From positions 1 through 32,884 of the forward strand of contig JAJDTF010000130.1 in NCBI GenBank assembly GCA_022827265.1: 32,884 nucleotides of DNA, in the 5' to 3' direction. Position numbers and translations under genes: made by a program. Positions 1 through 6,761 of this stretch are shown in pieces. The notes under the pieces were generated by a model. The model did not search any database and was not told where the DNA came from. It saw only the letters and a list, made by a program, of their open reading frames with translations. Each line of letters starts with the position of its first letter. Within the stretch, counting starts at the first letter, position 1. The stretch is from Acidimicrobiia bacterium. GTDB lineage: Bacteria > Actinomycetota > Acidimicrobiia > Acidimicrobiales > Poriferisodalaceae.

Positions 1-95
1 ATCACCACCCTTGACCACTCCAGCGCTTCTTCAACCTCGGGCTGAAGATGGCGGGCGACGAGTTCCATGCCCTGAATCCTAGCGCTACTGATCAT
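1..95 (-). CDS. Partial N-terminus of a putative AAA_14/DUF4143-type ATPase, cut by the window edge
   Basis: An open minus-strand frame starts at ATG 95 (second in-frame ATG at 68) and runs off the left edge after 31 codons with no stop. From the second ATG it begins MELVARHLQPEVEEALE and continues WSRVV. This resembles the N-terminal helix and first strand that precede the Walker A loop in AAA_14/DUF4143 ATPases, but the P-loop itself would lie outside the window. The only other support is its upstream region, which carries repeats with the core ATTTCCGCA, similar to the ATTTCGGCA repeats in front of the complete DUF4143 ATPase gene at 19551. Any other short helical N-terminus is possible, so the call is weak. 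Confidence 0.35.
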   Translation of the reverse strand, partial: MISSARIQGMELVARHLQPEVEEALEWSRVV

Positions 96-172
96 TTCCG
101 CAGTTTGCTACTGTGCAAACCCGCAGCTATCTCATGAGCAACCTCGCAGCACGATAACGATCATTTCCGCAG
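90..172. repeat. Two 14-bp direct repeats (GATCATTTCCGCAG) upstream of the partial ATPase gene
   Basis: GATCATTTCCGCAG occurs at 90-103 and again at 159-172, a spacing of 69 bp. The first copy covers the ATG at 95 of the minus-strand partial gene, so the pair lies across its start and upstream region. The rest of 104-369, up to the methyltransferase gene, holds no ORF I can support. These repeats may be operators or recombination scars. Confidence 0.6.
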
Positions 173-369
173 AAATCAGCAATATCGCTCAACACGCGGT
201 TCGTCGCGGCCAAGTAGTTGTGTTCCGGGGTGCTGTGCGAACGCCGAGTTCACGACCCGGCAGTTCCGCAATCATGTGACACCGGGACGCGAGACTCGCT
301 ACGCCGTCAAGCACCCAATGGCGCTAGCGCGAGTCCGACGCGCTCACTCGCCAAGCCAAGGAGCTGGTT

Positions 370-3300
370 GTGTCGTTCGCCGAGTACCGCCGAGATGTCC
401 GAGCGACGCACGGCACAGGACAGGCGACCGAGCACAGCTATCGACCAGCGCTGCGAGCCCTCCTCGAAGCTCTCAGAAGCGACATCAGGGCCATCAACGA
501 GCCGACCCAGGCTGACTATGGCGCGCCTGACTTCATCGTGCAGCGGCGACAGGTGCCGATCGGACACATCGAGCGCAAGGACATCGGCACCAACCTTGAC
601 GCGGTCGAAGAGAGCGAGCAGGTCCAGCGCTACCGCGAGGCACTGCCCAATCTGGTCCTCACCGACTACTTGGAGTTTCGCTGGTTCGCCAACGGCGACC
701 GCCGCGCCACGGCGCGATTGGGGCGGTTCGATGGCAACGGCCGCTGGCACCCGGAGGCTGACGGCGATGACGCAGTGCGTCAGTTGCTGGCCGACTTCTA
801 CGACGCCGAGGTCCCCATCGTCGGGCAGCCCGCCGAGCTTGCGCGACGCATGGCCTCCAAGACGCGGCTGCTGCGCGGCGCTATCGAACAGATCCTGACC
901 GGAGACGCCAATGGCGCCCCAGCACTTGCGGAACTGCTCGCGAGCTACCGAGAAGTGCTGATCAACGATCTCAACGTGAACAAGTTTGCCGACCTGCAAG
1001 CGCAGACGGCTGCGTACGGCCTCTTCGCCGCAAGGTGCCTGTACACCGGGCCAGCCAGCGCGTTCAACCGGCAAAAGGCTGCCTTCGCCGACACCACGCC
1101 ATTCCTGCGGAACGTCTTCGGGCACATCGCCGGACCGAATGCCGACAGCCGTATCGCTTGGATCATCGACGACTTGGCACTGCTGCTCGCGAGGGCCGAC
1201 ATGGCGGCTGTGTTGGAGGACTTCGGGACGGCCACTCGCCAAGAAGACCCGATCGTCCACTTCTACGAGGACTTCCTCGCGGCGTACGACCCGGACCTGC
1301 GCGAGATGCGAGGCGTCTACTACACGCCCGAACCGGTCGTGTCCTACATCGTCCGCAGCGTCGATTGGGTGCTGCGCAACCGGTTCGAGCTGTCTGACGG
1401 ACTGGCAGACACGACCACGGTTCACGTCACCACGGAGGAAGGCGAGACGCAGACGCTCCCGCGGGTCTTGGTGCTCGACCCTGCTGCTGGCACCGGGACG
1501 TTCCTGCGCGAGGTCGTGTCACATATCCGCAACGACTTGGCGCAGCGAGGGCTTGCTGGCGCTTGGAGCTCGTACGTGCCGGAGCACCTGCTGCCCCGCC
1601 TGTTCGGCTTCGAATTGCTGATGGCGGCCTACACCATCTGCCACCTCAAACTCGCCTTGGAGATCAGCGGTGATGCCGAGGAGTACACGCTGCCGGACGG
1701 CAAGCGCTTGGGCGTCTTTCTGACGAACTCACTCACCGAAGCGCATGAGGACGCCAGCGGCCCGATGTTCGCCAGTGAGATCGTCCGGGAGGCACGGGAG
1801 GCAGACGCGGTCAAACGCGACCACCCGGTCATGGTGGTCATCGGCAATCCGCCCTACTCCGGCCACTCAGCCAACAAGGGCAAGTGGATCAGCGACCTGA
1901 TGCGCGGTCGGGACGCCGACGATCCGCAGAGCTACTTCAGCGTGGACGGCGAGCCCCTCGACGAGCGCAACCCCAAGTGGCTCAACGACGACTACGTGAA
2001 GTTCATCCGTTTCGCGCAGTGGCGCATCAACCAGACCGGCGAAGGCGTGTTGGGCTTCGTGACCAACCACAGCTACCTCGACAACCCCACGTTCCGCGGG
2101 ATGCGGCAATCGCTGCTGGAGACGTTCGACGAGATCTGGCTGCTCGATCTGCACGGCAACTCGAAGCGAAAGGAGCGCTCGCCCGACGGAAGCCCGGACA
2201 AGAACGTGTTCGATATTCAGCAGGGCGTTGCCATCGGCATCTTTGTCAAGACCGGAGGTGACGGCGAGGGCTATGCGACGGTCCGGCACGCCGACCTGTG
2301 GGGCCACCGAGGCGACACGACGACCGGCAAGTACGCGTGGCTCGCCGCACACGACATCGACTGCACGTCGTGGCAAGAGGTTGCGCCCCAGGCACCCGAC
2401 TACCTCTTCGTACCGCGCGACTACAGCCTGCTGGCTGAGTATGAGGCGGGCTGGAAGCTCACGGACATCGCGCCGGTGAACTCGGTCGGGATCGTCACAG
2501 CGCGAGACAAGATCGCCATCCAATGGTCGGACGCCGACATGCGGCGTGTTGCTGCCGAGTTCGTGGACCTCCCCGACGCCGTCGCTCGCGAGAGATACAA
2601 CCTCGGACGCGACTCGCAGGACTGGACGGTCGCGGCAGCGCAAGACGACGTCCGGACCCATGCCGACGCGGGCCAGCACATCAAGCCCGTCCTCTACCGA
2701 CCCTTCGACACGAGGTCGACCTACTTCACCGGCACAGCAAGCGGCTTCATCTGCAGGCCAAGAACCGAGGTGATGCGCCACATGCTGGCTGGCCCCAACC
2801 TGGGGTTGTCCACCACTCGCAGCATCGAGATCGCTGGCGGGTGGGAGCATGTCTTCGTTGCCTCCGAACTCACCCAGCACCACACGGTCTCCAACAAGGA
2901 AGTCAACTACCTCTTCCCGCTGTACCTCTACCCGGCAGACGACGATGCATTGAATCTTGGCGTCGCGGGCCGATCTCCGAATCTGGCTCCCGAGTTTGTC
3001 GAGGCTGTCGCCGAGCGCACGGCACTGCGGTTCACTCCGGACGGGCAAGGCAACCTCGAATCAACGTTCGGACCCGAAGATGTCCTGCACTACATCTACG
3101 CGATGCTCCACAGTCCGGTGTACCGGCGTAGGTACGCCGATTTTCTCCGGTCGGATTTTCCGCGCATTCGGATGCCAGCCAACCATGCCCAATTCGAGCA
3201 ACTTGCTCGAGTAGGCGCGCGGCTCACGTCACTGCACCTGATGACGACCTACGGCGACGAGCTGCCCGCATTCGACATCGAGGGCTCCGGCGAGGTCGGG

Positions 3301-3594
3301 AAAGCCCGCTACGCCGAACCTTCCGGGGACGCGCCCGGTCGTGTCTGGATCAACCGCGACCAACACTTCGAAGGCGTCTCGCCCGAGACATGGCAGTTCA
3401 CCATCGGCGGCTACCAGCCAGCGAAGAAGTGGCTCCAAGACCGCAAAGGACGCGTCCTCGACTTCAAGGACATCCAGACCTACCAGCGCATCTGCGCCGC
3501 CCTCGCCGAAACGCCACGCCTCATGCAGCAGATCGACGACATCATCGAAGCTCACGGCGGCTGGCCCCTCGACGCACCAAGGCACTCGGCCTAG
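370..3594 (+). CDS. Type ISP/IIG-like restriction-modification protein: nuclease plus N6-adenine methyltransferase in one chain
   Basis: Likely a solitary restriction-modification enzyme that methylates adenine in its target site and cuts unmodified DNA. The 1074-residue protein has an N-terminal PD-(D/E)xK-like pattern (D54 followed by E68-x-K70), then a helical region. The N6-adenine methyltransferase core follows: SAM-binding DPAAGTGTF at 370-378 and catalytic NPPY at 493-496, preceded by YTPEPVV near 318. The C-terminal ~500 residues should recognise the target, and the end (GYQPAKKWLQDRKGR and the following helix) is typical of type ISP proteins. The superfamily 2 helicase of LlaGI-type ISP enzymes is absent, so the layout is IIG-like. 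The GTG start has a strong AAGGAG Shine-Dalgarno at 358-363. No separate specificity or restriction subunit is adjacent. Base composition looks less GC-rich than the core genes, consistent with acquisition. Confidence 0.85.
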   Translation: MSFAEYRRDVRATHGTGQATEHSYRPALRALLEALRSDIRAINEPTQADYGAPDFIVQRRQVPIGHIERKDIGTNLDAVEESEQVQRYREALPNLVLTDYLEFRWFANGDRRATARLGRFDGNGRWHPEADGDDAVRQLLADFYDAEVPIVGQPAELARRMASKTRLLRGAIEQILTGDANGAPALAELLASYREVLINDLNVNKFADLQAQTAAYGLFAARCLYTGPASAFNRQKAAFADTTPFLRNVFGHIAGPNADSRIAWIIDDLALLLARADMAAVLEDFGTATRQEDPIVHFYEDFLAAYDPDLREMRGVYYTPEPVVSYIVRSVDWVLRNRFELSDGLADTTTVHVTTEEGETQTLPRVLVLDPAAGTGTFLREVVSHIRNDLAQRGLAGAWSSYVPEHLLPRLFGFELLMAAYTICHLKLALEISGDAEEYTLPDGKRLGVFLTNSLTEAHEDASGPMFASEIVREAREADAVKRDHPVMVVIGNPPYSGHSANKGKWISDLMRGRDADDPQSYFSVDGEPLDERNPKWLNDDYVKFIRFAQWRINQTGEGVLGFVTNHSYLDNPTFRGMRQSLLETFDEIWLLDLHGNSKRKERSPDGSPDKNVFDIQQGVAIGIFVKTGGDGEGYATVRHADLWGHRGDTTTGKYAWLAAHDIDCTSWQEVAPQAPDYLFVPRDYSLLAEYEAGWKLTDIAPVNSVGIVTARDKIAIQWSDADMRRVAAEFVDLPDAVARERYNLGRDSQDWTVAAAQDDVRTHADAGQHIKPVLYRPFDTRSTYFTGTASGFICRPRTEVMRHMLAGPNLGLSTTRSIEIAGGWEHVFVASELTQHHTVSNKEVNYLFPLYLYPADDDALNLGVAGRSPNLAPEFVEAVAERTALRFTPDGQGNLESTFGPEDVLHYIYAMLHSPVYRRRYADFLRSDFPRIRMPANHAQFEQLARVGARLTSLHLMTTYGDELPAFDIEGSGEVGKARYAEPSGDAPGRVWINRDQHFEGVSPETWQFTIGGYQPAKKWLQDRKGRVLDFKDIQTYQRICAALAETPRLMQQIDDIIEAHGGWPLDAPRHSA

Positions 3595-3685
3595 TGTCCT
3601 GAGTGGTCAGTCAGTCGCGTTTGACTTCGGGTGCGCCACCGTGGGGTCTTCGAAAACGGCCGGGGACTGAGATCGTGAGCCAGCG

Positions 3686-5092
3686 ATGACGGCTGTGTCT
3701 GGGACTGACCTGCTTGCACCAGGCGCACGGTTCGGGCATTGGTGGATTCCCCACGAGCCTGGTTCCGACGACCGAATCAAGCGCGGCATGCTGCCGGACA
3801 GCTGCGCGGCAGGTGCCGTGGGCGTGCAGAACGAGGGGCACTGGCAGCTGTTGAAGTCCGCAGCCGGAATGGACCGATCTGAAGTAGATGCGAAATTGTC
3901 GACGTCAGGCATCGAGCGACGCGAAACCATCTGGGGGCAGACTCGCAACGAGAGCGTGAGCCTGTTCGACGGATGGTGCATTCGGCCGCGATCGATCCTC
4001 AACCGCGAGAACGATGAGGTGTGGGTGGGCAACTGGCGCGCCGAGTCTCGCGGCGCGTGGGTCGAGCCTCATGATCGAGCGTCCCGTGTGGAGATCGAGT
4101 TCGACGTCGCGGCGGCCTGGAGTGAGCCGGGCCTCGCATACGGACGCGAGGTCGACCTCACCGATGCCTGGGACCCACAGACTCGCAGCGCTGCCCTTCC
4201 AGACCCGCTGGTACGCCGAGCCGAATTCGAGGGTGCCCAGATCAGCCTGTGCCTCGAGTGCTTGGTCGACTCCTCGGCTGAGTCTTTGTCAGTGCGGGTT
4301 CGCACGTACTTTCTGATCGAAGAACATCTGGCGTTCGCGGACATCCAAGAGAGATGGGTGCGCCCGCTGTTTGAGATGCTCAGCTTCTGCTTTGCCGACA
4401 GTGCCCGGGTAACGGACATCACGGCTCGAGACGCCGAGCACGGACGTCATCTTGGGCTCTATTACCCAGAGCCGCTCGCAACCACGTCGGGCGTCGAACC
4501 TGATGGGGCTACCCGCCTCTGGTCGCAGTTCGTCGTCATGGGCGACCTAGCCGAATGCGGCATCTCCTTCGAGGCAGCGATTCCTCACTTCCTGGAGTGG
4601 TACAAAGCTGGTGGCGCCGCCGCTCTGACCCTGCTCGTCGACTCTCAGCGGCCATTGTTGGACCGAAGCGTCGGATCGCGCCTGCTGAGCGTCGCAATGT
4701 CCTTGGAGGCGCACGAGAAGGCAACGCCGGGTCACAATGGACAGGTCAACCTTCGCAACGCCGTTGAGTTGCTCCTTGCGCGAAGCGGCTCGGTCGGCGA
4801 GGACCTCTGTCGGCTTTGGGCGCTTAGAGGCGGCAAAGAGCTTCACAGGTCGCTTCCTGAGCTTCGCGCAAGGCATGCAGCGCACGGCCACTCCGGCCAC
4901 GAGAGCCGATTCGAATCAGTCCAGGAACTGTTGGACCTCGAACACCATGTGGCGGCGTTGCAATGGCTGCTGAGGTGGCGCTACCTCCAAAGATTCGGCC
5001 TCAGCGAGAACGATTCCGCACGGCTCGTCACCGAAGCCCGCGGCTACAAGGGAATGCTGCGTGCCGCTGAGGCACACTTCGACATTGCGTGA
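3686..5092 (+). CDS. ApeA-like HEPN-domain protein, putative abortive-infection RNase
   Basis: A 468-residue soluble protein. The N-terminal half (about 1-270) is beta-rich, begins with a GHWWIP motif and resembles the ApeA N-terminal domain. The C-terminal half is helical and carries RARHAAHGH at 394-402, which gives an R-x5-H pair in two registers (R394/H400 and R396/H402). This matches the R-x4-6-H catalytic motif of HEPN ribonucleases. ApeA-type proteins act alone against phage, probably by cleaving cellular RNA after infection. Here it follows the restriction-modification gene by 91 bp on the same strand, so the two may form a small defence island. The ATG start has only a weak ribosome site. 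Family assignment is by pattern and architecture, not by search; an uncharacterised HEPN protein of another family is the main alternative. Confidence 0.6.
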   Translation: MTAVSGTDLLAPGARFGHWWIPHEPGSDDRIKRGMLPDSCAAGAVGVQNEGHWQLLKSAAGMDRSEVDAKLSTSGIERRETIWGQTRNESVSLFDGWCIRPRSILNRENDEVWVGNWRAESRGAWVEPHDRASRVEIEFDVAAAWSEPGLAYGREVDLTDAWDPQTRSAALPDPLVRRAEFEGAQISLCLECLVDSSAESLSVRVRTYFLIEEHLAFADIQERWVRPLFEMLSFCFADSARVTDITARDAEHGRHLGLYYPEPLATTSGVEPDGATRLWSQFVVMGDLAECGISFEAAIPHFLEWYKAGGAAALTLLVDSQRPLLDRSVGSRLLSVAMSLEAHEKATPGHNGQVNLRNAVELLLARSGSVGEDLCRLWALRGGKELHRSLPELRARHAAHGHSGHESRFESVQELLDLEHHVAALQWLLRWRYLQRFGLSENDSARLVTEARGYKGMLRAAEAHFDIA

Positions 5093-5104
5093 ACCGACTG
5101 GCGT

Positions 5105-5224
5105 GCACCGGCAACCAAGTTTCCGCTGGTCCCAGCGCCAGGTGGGGTAGTCGACGAACACGACTTCACCGCAACGGTCGCAGTGAATCGCTTCGGAGGT
5201 GGAATCAAGGCTGTAGCCACACGT
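5105..5224 (-). pseudogene. Zinc-ribbon-like remnant
   Basis: The minus-strand frame open downstream of a stop at about 5248 reads TCGYSLDSTSEAIHCDRCGE and continues to GCRC at 5105-5116. Cysteines in C-x2-C and C-x-C spacing suggest a zinc ribbon. There is no start codon between the upstream stop and the first cysteine, and the frame then runs antisense into the ApeA-like gene, so it looks like a truncated, frameshifted fragment. It lies just downstream of, and in a different frame from, the recombinase-like remnant; the two could once have been one gene. Confidence 0.3.
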
Positions 5225-5540
5225 GCCAATGGGCGATGCAACCCTTCACCGCTTCGGCCGTGCGCGGGGCGAAGGGCCGCTGACCCTCAAGCGTCCTGAC
5301 CGCACTCAAGTACGTCTTCACACGGTCACGATTGCTTTCAGCGGGGTCGTGGCCATTGTCGAGACACCACAGCACGTAACGCCCAACGCGCCGCAAATAG
5401 GCGGTTCTGTCGTCCGATGTGGCAGCGGACGCTTCCACGCGTGGTGCCCATACCCCAAGCTGTCCGCGGTTCTCATCCCACCAAGATTGACGAGCCACTC
5501 GCCGGACGTTACCTGTGCGGTCTGTGAGGAGCGGCAGCAA
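5205..5540 (-). pseudogene. Tyrosine-recombinase N-terminal (SAM-like core-binding) domain remnant
   Basis: A 111-codon minus-strand frame. Its second half (AYLRRVGRYVLWCLDNGHDP and the following helix ending in VKTYL) has the helical pattern and spacing of the core-binding domain of phage-type integrases. The catalytic domain with the R-H-R-Y residues is missing; the frame stops at 5205 and a zinc-ribbon-like piece follows in another frame. I infer a decayed integrase, which would fit the surrounding accessory genes. A short unrelated hypothetical protein cannot be excluded. Confidence 0.3.
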
Positions 5541-5618
5541 CCTTCAAAGCCGGAAGCGGCCCGACAACTGGCAATCGAGTGGTACCGCTGTCAAAACCAT
5601 CGACGCCATACAGCTATG

Positions 5619-5694
5619 GCGGTGAAGCCGTCGTCTATGAGCAGGTCGTGGATCGGGTGCCCAGCTGAGGGGTTTGCGTCGATGCGGGCAGTTC
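5619..5694 (-). pseudogene. Decayed copy of the 3' end of lhr
   Basis: On the minus strand this stretch reads ARIDANPSAGHPIHDLLIDD followed by GFTA. The real Lhr ends ARIDAGPAAEHPIHDALIEH followed by GFAP. By hand alignment roughly 61 of 78 bases match lhr positions 6792-6869, with exact runs of 14 and 16 bp. Many differences fall at third codon positions, so it diverged as coding sequence before it decayed. A one-base deletion just before ARID breaks the frame and no homology was seen further upstream. It has the same orientation as lhr, and the toxin-antitoxin genes lie between the two copies. The rest of 5541-5861 holds nothing else I can support. Confidence 0.7.
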
Positions 5695-5861
5695 AGAACC
5701 GTGTTGGGCATGCGGGGCGTGCTCGCGCTTCGTGAGCTCCGCCTCAGCGTCGTCCAGCTTCGACTGAGCGCCTGGCCGCGCTGCGAATTCGTCGTGTAGT
5801 TCGGACAGCGGTCGTAAGCCGAGGTCACGACGCCGACGGAGCCAACCCATGTCGCTGACGC

Positions 5862-6221
5862 CTACTCCATATCCGTCAGGTAGTGCGCACCGAGATAGGG
5901 CTCGGGATTGTCGACAGACCAGCGGTGCAGTGCTCTCGCCAAGCTGTTCGGCATCGCGCCGCCGCGGCTGAGCCGCGTCTTGCGCACTACGACTACCGGG
6001 ACCACGGCATCGCCGGCGGCAAACGCCTGCTTCAGGATGCGCTCAAAGTCGTCTTCGTCTTCGGTCACCACGACTCGCGCCTGTTCGACCGCAGTTGCGT
6101 ACACGATGTCGTCAGGAGCGGCTCGCAAATCGATGTCGACCACGCTCACGGCATCGTGACCTCGCGCATTGAGAGCATCGACGGCGGCACGGGGCAACAT
6201 CTCGTCGAGCAGCCACCTCAT
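5862..6221 (-). CDS. DUF5615 PIN-like toxin
   Basis: Predicted endoribonuclease toxin of a type II toxin-antitoxin pair. The 119-residue protein opens with MRWLLDEMLP, carries PDDIVYATA around 36-44 and VVTEDEDDF at 51-59. The conserved acidic residues (D6, D37/D38 and D55-D58) would form the metal-binding site of the PIN-like fold. Size and motif order are those of DUF5615 proteins. Its ATG lies 7 nt downstream of the stop of the antitoxin gene on the same strand, the usual antitoxin-first order, so translation is likely coupled. The N-terminal acidic motifs are intact, so it may be functional. Target RNA is unknown. Confidence 0.8.
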   Translation of the reverse strand: MRWLLDEMLPRAAVDALNARGHDAVSVVDIDLRAAPDDIVYATAVEQARVVVTEDEDDFERILKQAFAAGDAVVPVVVVRKTRLSRGGAMPNSLARALHRWSVDNPEPYLGAHYLTDME

Positions 6222-6228
6222 TGCCGGA

Positions 6229-6738
6229 TCAGAGGCCCGGGCCGGAATACCTGTCCCGCGTCCGCTTGGGGCGAGGTTGACTCATCTGTTGATGCGCAGC
6301 GTCTCGCTCGCGTTCGGCGATCATCTCGTCGATGCGCACTGCGGCAGCGCGGTTATCAGAGATCTTTACTTCGATCTCGGCCGGGTATGCCTCGTAGAAC
6401 TGCACGGCAAGTCTGACCTGTCGAGTGCACAGATCGGCCTCTACGCAGACTGTCTCGACGGGGTCGTGTTCGCCCGATGGCACTTCACGCAGCGCTCGAA
6501 TGATCTGCCATACGTCTGGGCCATCGGCCAAGCTGGCGCGGCGCCCCGACGGCCCGTCCCGGTAGACAATTCCTGGAAACCGGCGAGCCTTCAGGCCCTC
6601 GTCGATGAGAGAGGCAGCCAGAACTGGAGGCGGCTGGTCACTGGCTTCGCCCTCGACGCGCAGACGCTCAGCGAGATCCTGAGATATCGGAAGAGACACG
6701 ACCTCTGCCACGATCCCAAGCGTAGGCGTCCGCTTCAC
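6229..6738 (-). CDS. DUF433-domain antitoxin
   Basis: A 169-residue protein encoded immediately before the DUF5615 toxin. Residues 55-83 contain GIVYRDGPSGRRASL then DVWQIIRALR, the signature of DUF433-type antitoxins. A region with VRLAVQFYEAYPAEIE follows, also typical of the family. The N-terminus (VSLPISQDLAERLRVEGEA) could be a ribbon-helix-helix-like DNA-binding or dimerisation part, as expected for an autoregulating antitoxin. The GTG start at 6738 is 23 nt after the lhr stop, with no clear ribosome site; internal GTG codons at 6711 and 6699 are alternatives. Placement directly behind lhr means it could be read through from the lhr transcript. Confidence 0.75.
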   Translation of the reverse strand: MKRTPTLGIVAEVVSLPISQDLAERLRVEGEASDQPPPVLAASLIDEGLKARRFPGIVYRDGPSGRRASLADGPDVWQIIRALREVPSGEHDPVETVCVEADLCTRQVRLAVQFYEAYPAEIEVKISDNRAAAVRIDEMIAERERDAAHQQMSQPRPKRTRDRYSGPGL

Positions 6739-6761
6739 GCGGTATCCAGCAGTTTTTCTGT

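Noticed and set aside
307..1425. Long minus-strand open frame of 372 codons
   Set aside because: It is antisense to the restriction-modification gene, whose plus-strand frame has clear nuclease and methyltransferase motifs; a shadow of high-GC codon use.
1867..3048. Minus-strand open frame of 393 codons
   Set aside because: Antisense shadow of the same gene with no recognisable domain.
5635..5850. 71-codon minus-strand frame just after the toxin gene (MGWLRRRRDLGL and onward)
   Set aside because: Starts 11 nt after the toxin stop and could be a third operon gene, but has no recognised domain and its end reads through the lhr-derived fragment in the wrong frame. Kept only as part of the debris.
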